From Eunapius fragilis (lineage: Eukaryota > Porifera > Demospongiae > Spongillida > Spongillidae), in NCBI GenBank assembly GCA_963681505.1, contig OY811972.1, positions 11,753,279 to 11,817,278 on the forward strand: a stretch of 64,000 bases of DNA, read 5' to 3'. Under the pieces are notes generated by a model. That model worked only from the letters and a program-made list of their open reading frames with translations, did not search any database and was not told the DNA's origin. Positions 30,248 through 41,900 of this stretch are shown piece after piece. Both the position numbers and the translations under genes were made by a program. Each line of letters starts with the position of its first letter. The stretch's first letter is position 1.

Positions 30248-31726
30248 GCGTGTGTGTGTTTGTGTGTGTGTGCATGTGTGTGTGTACTGCACAAGGGATT
30301 CACAACCGTTTATAATGTCACATTCAGCACCTAAGTACTGCAAGTTGCTGTGTTATCATGTGTTTCCAGGGTTACCTGCTGACCAATCGGGAGGTGATAG
30401 GGGCCGACGTGGAGGACTTTGAGTACACACCAAAGCCGGAGTATGAGGGACCCTTCACTGTGTGGAACATGTGCAATGAGGCTGCTGTGTTGAGGAAGTT
30501 CTTTGAACACATCCTTGAGGTCAAGCCACACATCTTTGTCACCTACAATGGAGACTCTTTTGACTGGTATGGAAGGGTGAAGGGTGTAAGTGGAGTGTGG
30601 AGGGATGGTGGGGTGTGGAGGGGAGGATGGTGTTTGGTGGAGAGTGGTGTGGTGGGGAGGGTGTGTGTGGATGAGAGGGTGGGTGTGGGAGAAGGTGTAG
30701 AGTGGAGATGAGGGTGGGGAGTGGTGCTGTCTGTTGAGGGAGGGTTGGGGAGGGTATAGTATGTGAATGCTACTTAGGGTGTTAAGAGATGGGTGAAAGT
30801 GTGAATAGAGGGTGGTACATATTATGAACTTTGTAAACATGTTTTGGACTATTGTCTTGAGGGTGTTTCAATATTGTTACCTCATAGGTCTGTATTTCTC
30901 TGTCCTCCTCCCCATTCCCTCTCCTTTGGTGCAGGCCTTTTGTACAGGCTCGTGCTGAGTTCCACGGTATGAACATGGAGGATGAGATAGGGTTTGCCCT
31001 TGACAGCCAGGAGGAGTATAAGTGTCGTCCTTGCATCCACATGGATGCATTCAGGTACGTGTGTGTGTGCATGTGTGCATGTGTGTGTACTTGTGTATGT
31101 ATGTGTGTGTGTGTGTGGTTTTATGTGTGCATGCACATGTGTGATTGACCAGTCTTGTATAATTGTTTGGAAGGGGAGGTGGTGGGGATGTGCTCTTATG
31201 TATGCACACACATGTAACTTCTAATCCTTCAGTTTGTCTTGAATACATGCATGTACTTACTTACGTGTAGGTGGGTCAAGAGAGACAGCTACTTACCTGT
31301 GGGGAGCCAGAACCTCAAGGCCACTGCCAAGGTACTGTATACATGTACACTATATTTATATGCACGTGTTGCTTATGTATGTTGGGGGTGTGGCCATCTT
31401 TCTCCACATGTAGGCCAAGCTGCAGTATGACCCTGTTGAGCTAGACCCTGAAGATATGTGCAGGATGGCGTGTGAAGAGGCATGGGGACTGAGGTGGGTC
31501 AAGAGAGACAGCTACTTACCTGTGGGGAGCCAGAACCTAAGGCCACTGCCAAGGTACTGTATACATGTACACTATATTTATATGCACGTGTTGCTTATGT
31601 ATGTTTGGGGGTGTGGCCATCTTTCTCCACATGTAGGCCAAGCTGCAGTATGACCCTGTTGAGCTAGACCCTGAAGATATGTGCAGGATGGCGTGTGAAG
31701 AGGCATGGGGACTGAGGAACCCTCAG
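27775..31726 (+). CDS. POLE: DNA polymerase epsilon catalytic subunit, N-terminal part
   Basis: This encodes the leading-strand replicative polymerase's N-terminal and 3'-5' proofreading region. Exons: 27775-27845, 27915-28041, 28309-28434, 28816-28908, 28967-29046, 29461-29538, 29727-29925, 30106-30213, 30370-30566, 30935-31054 and 31271-31331 give 420 codons in one frame. A twelfth exon at 31637-31726 adds 30. All introns are GT-AG; the shortest are 58 and 69 bp. Residues read FGFSHY... and GWMINMHP early. Exo I is [13 protein letters not shown] (D266, E268). Exo II is YNGDSFDW (D359, split across exons 9 and 10). [18 protein letters not shown] and [15 protein letters not shown] follow. The start ATG is chosen because [12 protein letters not shown] splices in frame to exon 2. 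Exo III (YSVSD) and the whole polymerase domain of a roughly 2,200-residue protein are absent downstream. This is a 5' fragment, a pseudogene or a misassembly. Confidence 0.9.
28435..28530. repeat. (GT)n-rich stretch at the start of POLE intron 3
   Basis: GT repeats with interruptions begin at the splice donor. Similar GT runs follow the donors at 30,214-30,290 and 31,055-31,125. Confidence 0.85.
29045..29420. repeat. 26-bp minisatellite in POLE intron 5, about 14 units
   Basis: Units are the GTACACATGTACACTAGTGA core plus TCAGAG. They are almost perfect copies. Three palindromic hexamers (ACATGT, ACTAGT, TGATCA) recur in each. The first unit begins at the exon 5 donor itself. Confidence 0.95.
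30214..30290. repeat. (GT)n microsatellite starting at a POLE donor
   Basis: The exon 8 donor GTGTGT is the first repeat unit of the run. Confidence 0.9.
31271..31716 (+). repeat. 223-bp tandem duplication within POLE
   Basis: 31,271-31,493 and 31,494-31,716 are nearly identical. Each holds exon 11, intron 11 and most of exon 12. Copy 2 lacks one C in the exon 11 part (AACCTAAGG against AACCTCAAGG) and has one extra T in the intron. Only copy 1 keeps the acceptor before exon 11; only copy 2 keeps the full end of exon 12. Joining exon 11 of copy 1 to exon 12 of copy 2 preserves the frame. Confidence 0.9.
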
Positions 31727-32240
31727 GTAGGCATGGGCACTAGGGGATCATCAGGTAGGCCTGGGGACCACCTATCCGCCCACAACAGCTTCATCTACAT
31801 GTAACAGTCCACCCACAACAGCCACTGGCAACGCTGGCACAGCAGGTAAGTACATGTAGTGCTACAGTTTTGGGGCAATTTTAATTAATGCATCTCTTGT
31901 GCCCAACCATAACCGCCTTTCTCCCCCTCTATCCCCTTTTGTTGCACCCCCCCCCCCCCCCCCTTACAGTTGGATGTCTTACTGTTGGATGTCCTATAAA
32001 TTGCACGTATGATCCAGTCAGCACACAAGGTCCTGTTGTTATGACCCTGAAGATATGTGCAGAATTGCATGTGAGGACCCTCATGTAGGCATGGGGACTG
32101 GGGGACCCTCAGGTAGAGGCATGGGCACTAGGGGACAATCAGCTAGGCCTGGGGACTACCTATCCACCCACAACAGCCTCTGGCAATGCTCAGGGTGCAG
32201 GTGGTATCACCTCTTCTGGTGGCATAGCAGGTAAGGAACG
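31727..32240 (+). pseudogene. Degenerate repeats of the POLE exon 12/13 area
   Basis: A 24-bp piece after CCCACAACAG (31,822-31,845, PLATLAQQ) resembles the PQTLATYS part of POLE but then diverges. A second decayed copy at about 32,043-32,230 again carries DPEDMCRIACED and PLAML. Neither leads to an Exo III motif, so the gene appears to end here. Confidence 0.6.
31949..31970. repeat. Poly-C tract, about 20 bases
   Basis: Uninterrupted C run after 'gttgca', in the degenerate end of POLE. Confidence 0.9.
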
Positions 32241-32389
32241 TTAAAGTTTGAAATGGGGGGAATTTTAATTAATGCATCTCTTGTGCCCTACTAGTTATTC
32301 CATAACCGCCTTTCTCCCCCCTCTATCCCCTTCTGTTGCCCCCACCCCCACCCCACACACACACACACAAATCCTTCAGCGTCTCTTAC

Positions 32390-32473
32390 CTTGAACACCT
32401 GGAGTGTCTCTGCCATAGCGATCGGGGCAGTGATAGTGTCCATGATTGCACTTGTGTTTGTGTCAGTCAACAT
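32390..32473 (-). CDS. Candidate first coding exon, minus strand
   Basis: ATG at 32,473 opens 28 codons (MLTDTNTSAIMDTITAPIAM...) ending QVFK at donor GTAAGA, phase 0. I do not recognise the protein and see no downstream exon to the left, where POLE remnants lie. Low support. Confidence 0.3.
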
Positions 32474-32479
32474 TGTGTC

Positions 32480-33060
32480 TTTAGCTTTTTACCTGCATAG
32501 CTGGTGGGATAACACATAATATTCCACACCTCCATCAACTTTATGCATGAAGTGAGGGATAACCTTGATGTCCTTGATATGTACTACTGAACAGCATGCA
32601 TAAAATTGTTGATAAACCGTATACATGTTTACCATACGTATAATGTTGGCGCGCCAATCAGATAGCAGGAGTGCGTTAATTGGCATTCCAGTGTTGATTA
32701 TCATCGCGTGCATGTCCACGGTTTGGTTACCCAGAGCTTTTCGTTCACAACGTAATATCCGGACAGCGCTCTTTATTATTCAGCTAGCTCGGTGCTGTTA
32801 CGTTGGTACAGGTTGATTAGCGTCGCGTTGGCGCATTAAATTCTCATGTAGACATGCAGTGTGAACCGTAGAGCTTGGCCTTGTGGTTTAACCGCGAACC
32901 CCGCTTGTACAAGCGGCATGCATGGCGACATGTATACCTCCGAATAGTCGCATTATTACTCTTATAATACCATGGATGTCCATTCCGACCCGTGTATTGA
33001 ACATGCAACATATATGGTGCATGTGTCACCATATTTATTCTATTATCTATGGTGTCACAC
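32480..33060. other. No gene recognised
   Basis: About 580 bp of unique sequence between the end of the POLE remnants and the piggyBac remnant. I see no coding or repeat signal beyond short open frames. Confidence 0.5.
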
Positions 33061-34439
33061 GCAAATCGGAAGGCAAGTAACGATTCTGACATGGAGGCGG
33101 AAGCGCTTGCGGCTAGACGAAGTAGTTGAAATGGCGCAAACAGACGATGCGCTTGAAGAGCCGATGGATGAAGATAGTGACGATGAGTTCCACGATATGT
33201 CGGAATTAAGAACCAGACGCTGAAGAGGTACGTACCAGCAGGAAATGACGTCGAAGTGCCTGCGTGTGCATGTATCATTATGTACAGCTAACCACAATCA
33301 TGTACACGCACAACAATAACAAAGCAGCTATTACCACTGGTGACAACATTGACCTGTGAGAGGAAATTGAGATTCAGAGTCTTAAGGGATATGGCTGTAT
33401 CGCTAAGATTGATTTCACCCCAGATGTAGAATCAAGATGGCCTGAAAGGATGGCACCTGTTTCAATAAGAGAATTCACAAATGTTAGTGGGCCTATATTG
33501 ATCCCAACACACAACGCCTGGTAGTATACTCAGACATCTGTTTCCAGACCATCTATTGGAGGCAGTTGTGCAGCAGATGAATCTGTATGCATCACAAGAG
33601 ATGACAGAACAAAAGTTTGCTAAATGGGACAAGTTGACAGTTACAGAATTGAGGGCTTACTTTGACTTCAAAATGATCCATATTGTCATTACCAGCCAAT
33701 AGCAAGCCGCATTTCACATGACAGGTTCCGCGACATTTCACGATACCTTCACTTCACCAACAACACTCGACTGGCATGCAGAGGAGAAAGTGGGTAGGAC
33801 AGGCTCGGTAAAGTACAGCCAGTCATTGAATGTGTGCAAAATGCAATATGAGAGGCAAACATACATTCCAGAGACATTGTGGTGGATGAGGCAATGATTC
33901 ATTTTCAGGGCCATCAAACAATTTATGCCAATGAAGCCTGTGAAGAGAGGGATAAAAGTGTGGTGTCTTGCTGACAACACCAACGGATTTGTAGCAAATT
34001 TTGATGAGGTCACACTGGGAGCACGGGTTATCATCTCCCGTACTAAACATCTGGAGGGAAAGAATCACCATGTATACTGTGACAACTTTTTCACATCACC
34101 ATATCTATTTTTGAAGTTACTACAGCAAGGTTTCTATGCTAATGGTACACTACATGTGTTGAAATTCAAATCTATTTTTAGAGGGGGTTCTTTTGTGAGG
34201 CAAACGACAAACTGGTTGGACAATCAAGTTGTAAAAAACCTCGTCAACAAACGTCCAACTGGATGCTATGGGAACGATACAAAGGACTATGAAGGATGGG
34301 ACAAAAGGAGAATCCAAATGTCCTCAACATACGAAAGGGGCGTGGCAGATAAAGAGGCGTTTTTAAAAATGATTTATTCACAACTATCAATGCAGATTGC
34401 TTAATTTCCTGCTATGAATAATATTATCAAAGGGCTGGG

Positions 34440-34500
34440 AGGGGGGGGGGGGGGGGGGGGGTTAAACCCCCAACCCCCCCCCCCCCCCTCCTAGATCCCC
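34440..34500. repeat. Facing poly-G and poly-C tracts
   Basis: About 21 G, then GTTAAACCCCCAA, then about 16 C. The two tracts can pair as a hairpin. They lie within the piggyBac remnant, between core and tail. Confidence 0.85.
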
Positions 34501-34662
34501 CACTGCTCAAGCTGTAATCTCATATTAACATGACATGAACGACCAGCTGCGACTGTATTACACCATCAGAAATGAATAGCCGTAAATAATACAAGTACAT
34601 ATTTTGGTTTGTGCTAGAACTATCATGCACCAATGCCTTCATTTTCTAACAGGAGCAAGGTG

Positions 34663-34695
34663 GGCACGACATATCACTCCAGGATATGTCGTGCC
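34663..34695. repeat. 13-bp perfect stem-loop
   Basis: GGCACGACATATC and GATATGTCGTGCC are separated by 7 bases. Confidence 0.8.
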
Positions 34696-35279
34696 AGGAC
34701 AGTCGCAAACTGTAAATTGGACCTTTAGTATGTGATGTTGAACAGGTGCAACACGCTATGAAGAAGTTACTGACAGCAAGAAAGGAGTCAGCAGGTGCAA
34801 GCTCTGCTCATCAAAGCACATAAAAAGAGGACATATATGTTTCTGATGCTTGAACACGGTGAACGAGGCAGAAACTAAGCTCCCTCCCAAATGTGATTGG
34901 GTGTATAGCACGTGATGTGCCATGTGGTTGGGAGGTTACAAAGATGGTACCTTAGTACGAGTGTCATTCTTTTGAGCATGTGCTGCAAACTATTTTCTTT
35001 GACACAATGTCGACTGAGGAAGCACTTACCATCCTCGCCAAAGGCATGAAGCAGAAGGCAAAGAACACTGTTCTGCAAGGGTGTGGCAGACTGACTATTT
35101 AGCACCTTTTTGTGTATGTTTACATACGTATAGGGATCCCCTGTATGGTCCCTATTGTGTGCAGGCCTATGGCGCCCCACGAGGTAAGAGTCGTCAGTCA
35201 GAAGCTGAGAAGACTCATAGCGTCGAAACGGATGACCACATGTTCTGGTCGAGCATATACTGCGTCTAGTGGAACAATT

Positions 35280-38260
35280 GAGAGACAGACACGGACATGG
35301 GTGAGAACGAAGCATCATCACTAGCGGGGGTTGTGGAACTCCTGAAAGTGATGCTGGAGGAGAGAAAGCAGAGGAACAAAGAGGGAAGAAGGCACGGGCA
35401 AGAGCGACGTGATCGTGAAGAAGGAAGGAAACGAGAAGAGGCAGAAAAGGAACAAGGGAGATACAAGCGGATGGAAGAGACCCGGCAGAAAGATGAGACC
35501 AATCGTCTAAAACAGGAGGAAGGATGGAAGCAGCGAGATAAGGAGCTACGGTTGCAGATGGAGTTGCTAGCCAAGATCACTGACGTGAAAAGGGCAGAGT
35601 CTACCGAGCCAAGCAAGACAGGTGATAATGACTTGCGGTTTGTTAAGTGTAATGATTGGGACGACGTTGAAGCCTACCTTACCACCTTCGAATGGCTGAT
35701 GGCAGCATACAACATCCCAGACTACACTGAGGCAAGGCAGCAGACTACCAAAGATGACCAGCCTACTGGTTTTAAGCCGTCAACAAAGGATGAACAAGTG
35801 ACTAGTTTTCCAGGCACTAGGATAAACAGTCAATCTGGCAAGGAGGATGGGGAACCTCCACACACCAGGGACAAGCAACCTTTCAGACCACGACTGAGGC
35901 ATTGGGACTTATCTACAGTAACCTGTTACAACTGTGGAAAACAGGGGCATGTGGCTTCAAAGTGCCCTGAGAAGGTAATGTATTGTATTAAAGGACATCG
36001 TGGCAACTCTACACTTCAGAGAAAGGGGCAGGTGGAAGGAAGAGAGGTGAATGACATTGTGCTGGATGCTGGGTGCTCTAAGACCATTGTCCACCACAAC
36101 CTGGTTCCTCAAACAAAACTGTTGCCATGGGAAGCGGTCACTATATGTTGTGCACATGGAGACAATGTGCTGTACCCTCTTGCAAATGTTGACCTGGTGG
36201 TAGACGGAGTTCCACTGACTGTGGAGGCTGCAGTGTTTGTGCTCCTGGGAACTGATGTACCTGAGTTGGCAGAGTTCATTGGAGGCAATACCCATGGTGT
36301 CAGGCATCAGGTCAATGAAGCCTGGATGGTTGTGACATGAGCTGGGGCAAGGAAGCAAAAGGTAGAGGAAATTATCATTCAAAAGGAGGAAGGCTCTCAA
36401 GTGAGGCCATCAAATGTGGAGACTGAGCTGGCAGAGGCACAGGCTGTATATGCTGGAGGTGCAGAGATGGAACATACAGAGACACTGCAAGGTTGCACCT
36501 TGGATGACGATTTGTTCAGCGGTGGTCGATCTAAGGTGAAGTTGACCAGAAGCCAGAAGAGAGCTCAAAAGCAGTTACATCAACATAAGATGGGAACTGG
36601 TGCATTGGACATCTCAGCTGTGGAGCTACAGCTGCTGCAGCTATGGCAGACCCACAGGCTATACAAGCTGGAGATGCAGAGATGGAGTGTGCAGAGGTAA
36701 CACCAGAAGGTTACAATATGGATGACAACCTGTTCAGTGGGGGCTGATCTAGAGTGAAGTTGACCAGAAGCCAAAAGAGGGCTCAGAAGAAGCAACACCA
36801 ACAGGAGGTGAGGGCTGGTGTACTGGACATCTCAGCTGAGGAGCTACAGATGTTGCAAAAAGAGGACCCATCCTTGGCCAACTTGAAGGTTGGAGCTGGA
36901 GAGCTGCAGGAAACCCACTACTACCTCTCAGATGGACATCCAAAGACAAACTGCCGTGGATATCCGAATGCCAGGGTAAAAAGAGCCTTTACCGCTCAAG
37001 CCTAGTGGATACCCAGGGGGCGTAATGAGGAGTTGGCTGAGGATCAGCTGGTTCTTCCTACTCAGTGTCAGAAGGCAGTGCTCCAACTGGCACGCGAGGT
37101 ACCAATTGCAGGACATATAGGCAAGTATAAGTCATCAAAGAGGATCCTACGCAGGTTCTACTGGCCTACCCTCTGCAAGGACGTAGAAGATTTCTGCAGA
37201 AGTTGCCAGGTGTGTCAGAGATTCTCGAAACAGAAAGTTGTCAAGGCTCCACTCATTCCACTACCTGTGGTGACAGAACCCTTCAGGCGCATGGCAATGG
37301 ACATAGTGGGCCCACTTCCCAGGACCATATTGGGTAACCAATACATTCTCGTGATGTGCGATTACGCCACTCGGTACCCTGAAGTCACAGTGGTTGATGC
37401 GGAGCATATTGCAGAAGAGCTGGTCCGAATATTTGCTCAAGTTGGCATACCTGAGGAGATGCTGACTGTTCAGGGGAGTAATTTTACCTCACAGCTGGTG
37501 TCAGAATCTACCAGTTGCTACATGTACACCCAATACGGACATCTCCACACCATTCCCAGACAGACGGTCTAGTTGAGCGATTTAACAAAACTCTGATTGT
37601 AATGCAGCAGAAGGTTGTGGCTGAGGACCAACAAAACTGGGACAAGTGGTTGCCATAAGTGCTGCTTGCGTACATGTACCTGGAAGTCCCCCAAGACTCT
37701 ACTGGGTTCTCACCTTTTGAACTTCTATACGGCCGGGCAGTCCAAGGACCTTTGGACATTCTCAATGAGACGTGGAAGGAACCCATGAAGTGTAGTGACA
37801 ACGTGGTGTATTATGTGTTGGCTGTACAGCAGAAATTGGCGAGGATGTCTGACTTGGTGAGAGAGAACCTCAGTGAAGCCCAAAGGAGGCAGGTCTGGTA
37901 CGACCGGAATGCACGCCAGAGGGAATTCAAGCCTGGGGACTTGGTACTAGTGTTACTCCCTACTTCAGCGGGATCTCTGACCGCACAATGGAAGGGGCCA
38001 TACCCGGCACTTCACAAGATTGGCAGTGTAAACTACTTGAGACATGCATGACACCAGGAAGCGTGAGCGGACCTTTCATGTTAACATGCTAAAGAAGTGG
38101 AACATGCAGACATATGGGAACTACTGGACAGAGGCTGGAGAGGATTGGATGCTAAATGGAGAGGAGGTGGTGGAGGTGACTCCAAGGTTGGAACTCAGCG
38201 GCGACAACTGTGCGGTGTTGGAATGCATTTTTGTAAGGTGATGAGTACAAGGACTTGGTG
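35280..38260 (+). mobile_element. Ty3/gypsy-like retrotransposon fossil
   Basis: Parts seen in order: a charged, coiled-coil-like gag region with a CCHC knuckle (CYNCGKQGHVASKCP, about 35,925-35,970); a protease-like LDAGCS (about 36,060); a short internal duplication around LTRSQKRAQK (36,540 and 36,755); an H2C2 zinc segment with CRSCQVCQ (37,100-37,230); an integrase core with DIVGPLP and MCDYATRYPEV (37,290-37,500); and an integrase C-terminal GPY-like part (to about 38,040). The reverse transcriptase between protease and integrase is missing. It is broken, with several interruptions. I could not identify LTRs. The breaks and the lost RT argue for an old copy. Confidence 0.75.
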
Positions 38261-38269
38261 GCTATGACC

Positions 38270-38995
38270 TAGTTTGGACCTGGTGAATGGATGTTTTCAA
38301 TTGATTTCAAGTCAGGATACCATCACATTGATGTGGCACCTCATCAGCTTATGTACCTGGGATTTGTCTGGGAGGGGAAATTTTTCACATTCGCTGTGTT
38401 GCCATTCGGATAGTTATCAGCACCGTATGTATTTACAACAACGATGCGACCATTGGTGCGTTTATGGCGTAGCCAAGGGCTCAAATCTGTTGTGTACCTT
38501 GATGATGGCATTTGTGCAGCACCATGCGAGACTGAAGCACTCGGTGCTAGCCGCTGGGTAAGGGAGACTGTAGCATGAGCAAATGTCAGTATGGGCACCC
38601 ACGTATAGGCTTCAGTGGAGAGGATTTGAGTTGGACTTGAAAGAAGGGTGTCATCAATCTGATTAATGCTCCTATGGCTAGACCCATGGATAGTATTTTA
38701 CCCACCAGGCTTGCTATGTGCTTTGCTCAAGGCTGATTGGGTAGCTATAATTTGAAGGCTGGCCCTCAGCGCCCTAACCTTTTCTGGAGATACTGAGACA
38801 CTCAGGCCTTGTATACCGTTCTACAGTACAGGACCATGTGGTGTGATACATGTATGTTAGTCGTAACCTCAGAGGCTTCAGAAGAGTTGCATTTCTGGGC
38901 AGAATGCCTGGAGGAGCATAGTTGGCAGCCTATATGGTACAGCCCATCCGCAGTGAGATGTGTGTACTTGGATGCAAGTGACACAGGTTAACCCC
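38270..38995 (+). mobile_element. DIRS-like RT/RNase H fossil
   Basis: Readings include a GYHHIDVAPHQLMYLGF-like palm segment (about 38,310-38,350), a YLDDG box near 38,495 and, further on, EELHFWAECLEE and VYLDASDTG (38,880-38,990), an RNase H start. The set matches DIRS-like tyrosine-recombinase elements rather than the gypsy fossil before it, so this is a separate insertion. It is broken and stops where the 26-bp minisatellite begins. Confidence 0.55.
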
Positions 38996-41900
38996 AGTGT
39001 CACAACCATGCTACCACCCTCTGTGTCATAACCATGCTACCATCTCCTGTGTCACAACCATGCTACCACCCCCTGTGTCACAACCATGCTACCACCCCCT
39101 GTGTCACAACCATGCTACCACCCCCTGTGTCACAACCATGCTACCACCCCCTGTGTCACAACCATGCTACCACCCCCTGTGTCACAACCATGCTACCACC
39201 CCCTGTGTCACAACCATGCTACCACCCCCTGTGTCACAACCATGCTACCACCCCTGTGTCACAACTATGCTACCACCCCCTGTGTCACAACCATGCTACC
39301 ATCCCCTGTGTCATAACCATGCTACCACCCCCTGTGTCATAACCATGATACCATCCCCTGTGTCACAACTATGCTACCACCCCCTGTGTCACAACCATGC
39401 TACCATCCCCTGTGTCATAACCATGCTACCACCCCCTGTGTCACAACCATGCTACCACCCCCTGTGTCACAACTATGCTACCACCCCCTGTGTCATAACC
39501 ATGCTACCACCCCCTGTGTCACAACCATGCTACCACCTCCTGTGTCACAACCATGCTACCACCCCCTGTGTTACAACCATGCTACCACCCCCTGTGTCAC
39601 AACCATGCTACCACCCCGTGTCACAACCATGCTACCACCCCCTGTGTCACAACCATGCTACCACCCCCTGTGTCACAACCATGCTACCACCCCCTGTGTC
39701 ACAACCATGCTACCACCCCCTGTGTCACAACCATGCTACCACCCCTGTGTCACAACTATGCTACCACCCCCTGTGTCACAACCATGCTACCACCCCCTGT
39801 GTCACAACCATGCTACCATCCCCTGTGTCATAACCATGCTACCACCCCCTGTGTCATAACCATAATACCATCCCCTGTGTCACAACTATGCTACCACCCC
39901 CTGTGTCACAACCATGCTACCACCCCCTGTGTCACAACCATGCTACCACCCCCTGTGTCACAACCATGCTACCACCCCCTGTGTCACAACCATGCTACCA
40001 CCCCCTGTGTCACAACCATGCTACCACCCCCTGTGTCACAACCATGCTACCACCTCCTGTGTCACAACCATGCTACCACCCCCTGTGTTACAACCATGCT
40101 ACCACCCCCTGTCACACAACCATGCTACCACCCCCTGTGTCACAACCATGCTACCACCCTCTGTGTCACAACCATGCTACCACCACCTGTGTCACAACCA
40201 TGCTACCACCTCCTGTGTCACAACCATGCTACCACCCCCTGTGTCATAACCATGCTACCACCCCCTGTGTCACAACCATGCTACCACCCCCTGTGTCATA
40301 ACCATGCTACCAACCCCTGTGTCACAACCATGCTACCACCCCCCTGTGTCACAACCATGCTACCACCCCCTGTGTCACAACCATAATACCATCCCCTGTG
40401 TCACAACTACATGTATGCTACCACCCCCTGTGTCACAACCATGCTACCACCCCCTGTGTCACAACCATGCTACCACCCCCTGTGTCACAACCATGCTACC
40501 ATCCCCTGTGTCACAACCATGCTACCACCTCCTGTGTCACAACCATGCTACCACCCCCTGTGTCATAACCATGCTACCACCCCCTGTGTCACAACCATGC
40601 TACCACCCCCTGTGTCACAACCATGCTACCACCCCCCTGTGTCACAACCATGCTACCACCCCCTGTGTCACAACCATGCTACCACCCCCCTGTGTCATAA
40701 CCATGCTACCACCCCCTGTGTCACAACCATGCTACCACCTCCTGTGTCACAACCATGCTACCACCCCCTGTGTCACAACCATGCTACCACCCCCTGTGTC
40801 ACAACCATGCTACCACCCCCTGTGTCACAACCATGCTACCACCTCCTGTGTCACAACCATGCTACCACCCCCTGTGTCACAACCATGCTACCACCCCCCT
40901 GTGTCATAACCATGCTACCACCCCCTGTGTCATAACCATGCTACCACCCCCAGTGTCACAACCAAGCTACCACCCCCTGTGTCACAACCATGCTACCACC
41001 CCCTGTGTCACAACCATGCTACCACCCCCTGTGTCACAACCATGCTACCACCCCCTGTGTCATAACCATGCTACCACCCCCGTGTGTCACAACCATGCTA
41101 CCACCCCCTGTGTCACAACCATGCTACCACCCCCTGTGTCACAACCATGCTACCACCTCCTGTATCACAACCATGCTACCACCCCCTGTGTCACAACCAT
41201 GCTACCACCCCCTGTGTCACAACCATGCTACCACCCCCTGTGTCACAACCATGCTACCACCACCTGTGTCACAACCATGCTACCACCCCCTGTGTCATAA
41301 CCATGCTACCACCCCCTGTGTCACAACCATGCTACCACCTCCTGTGTCACAACCATGCTACCACCCCCGGTGTCACAACCATGCTACCACCCCCTGTGTC
41401 ACAACCATGCTACCACCCCCTGTGTCACAACCATGCTACCATCCCCTGTGTCACAACCATGCTACCACCCCCTGTGTCACAACCATGCTACCACCCCTTG
41501 TGTCACAACCATGCTACCACCCCCTGTGTCATAACCATGCTACCACCCCCTGTGTCACAACCATGCTACCACCCCCTGTGTCACAACCATGCTACCACCC
41601 CTTGTGTCACAACCATGCTACCACCTCCTGTGTCATAACCATGCTACCACCCCCTGTGTCACAACCATGCTACCACCCCCTGTGTCACAACCATGCTACC
41701 ACCCCCTGTCACAACCATGCTACCACCCCCTGTGTCACAACCATGCTACCACCCCCTGTGTCACAACCATGCTACCACCCCCTGTGTCTCAACCATGCTA
41801 CCATCCCCTGTGTCACAACCATGCTACCACCCCCTGTGTCACAACCATGCTACCACCCCCTGTGTCATAACCATGGTACCACCCCCTGTGTCACAACCAT

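Larger units (their letters stand above)
33060..34920 (+). mobile_element. piggyBac-type DNA transposon, decayed
   Basis: Recognisable parts in order: an acidic N-terminus (EEPMDEDSDDEFHDMSELRT, about 33,160-33,220); a stretch reading LLEAVVQQMNLYASQEMT and LTVTELRAYF (33,560-33,670); the catalytic core with VDEAMI (33,880) and KPVKRGIKVWCLADNTNGF (33,940-33,990); DNFFTSPYLF (34,080); and a cysteine-rich tail (RCKLCSSKHIKRGHICF, about 34,790-34,850). The longest intact frame is 33,925-34,404. The earlier part is split by stops and frame changes, and a block of G/C tracts separates core and tail, so it cannot encode a whole transposase. I could not define TTAA-flanked ends. Confidence 0.75.

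Noticed and set aside
30331-30840. 169-codon minus-strand frame over POLE exon 9
   Set aside because: Opposite strand of a clearly conserved POLE exon and a G-rich intron.
35100-35290. Possible left LTR of the gypsy-like fossil
   Set aside because: No matching copy found after the integrase region, so LTRs cannot be supported.
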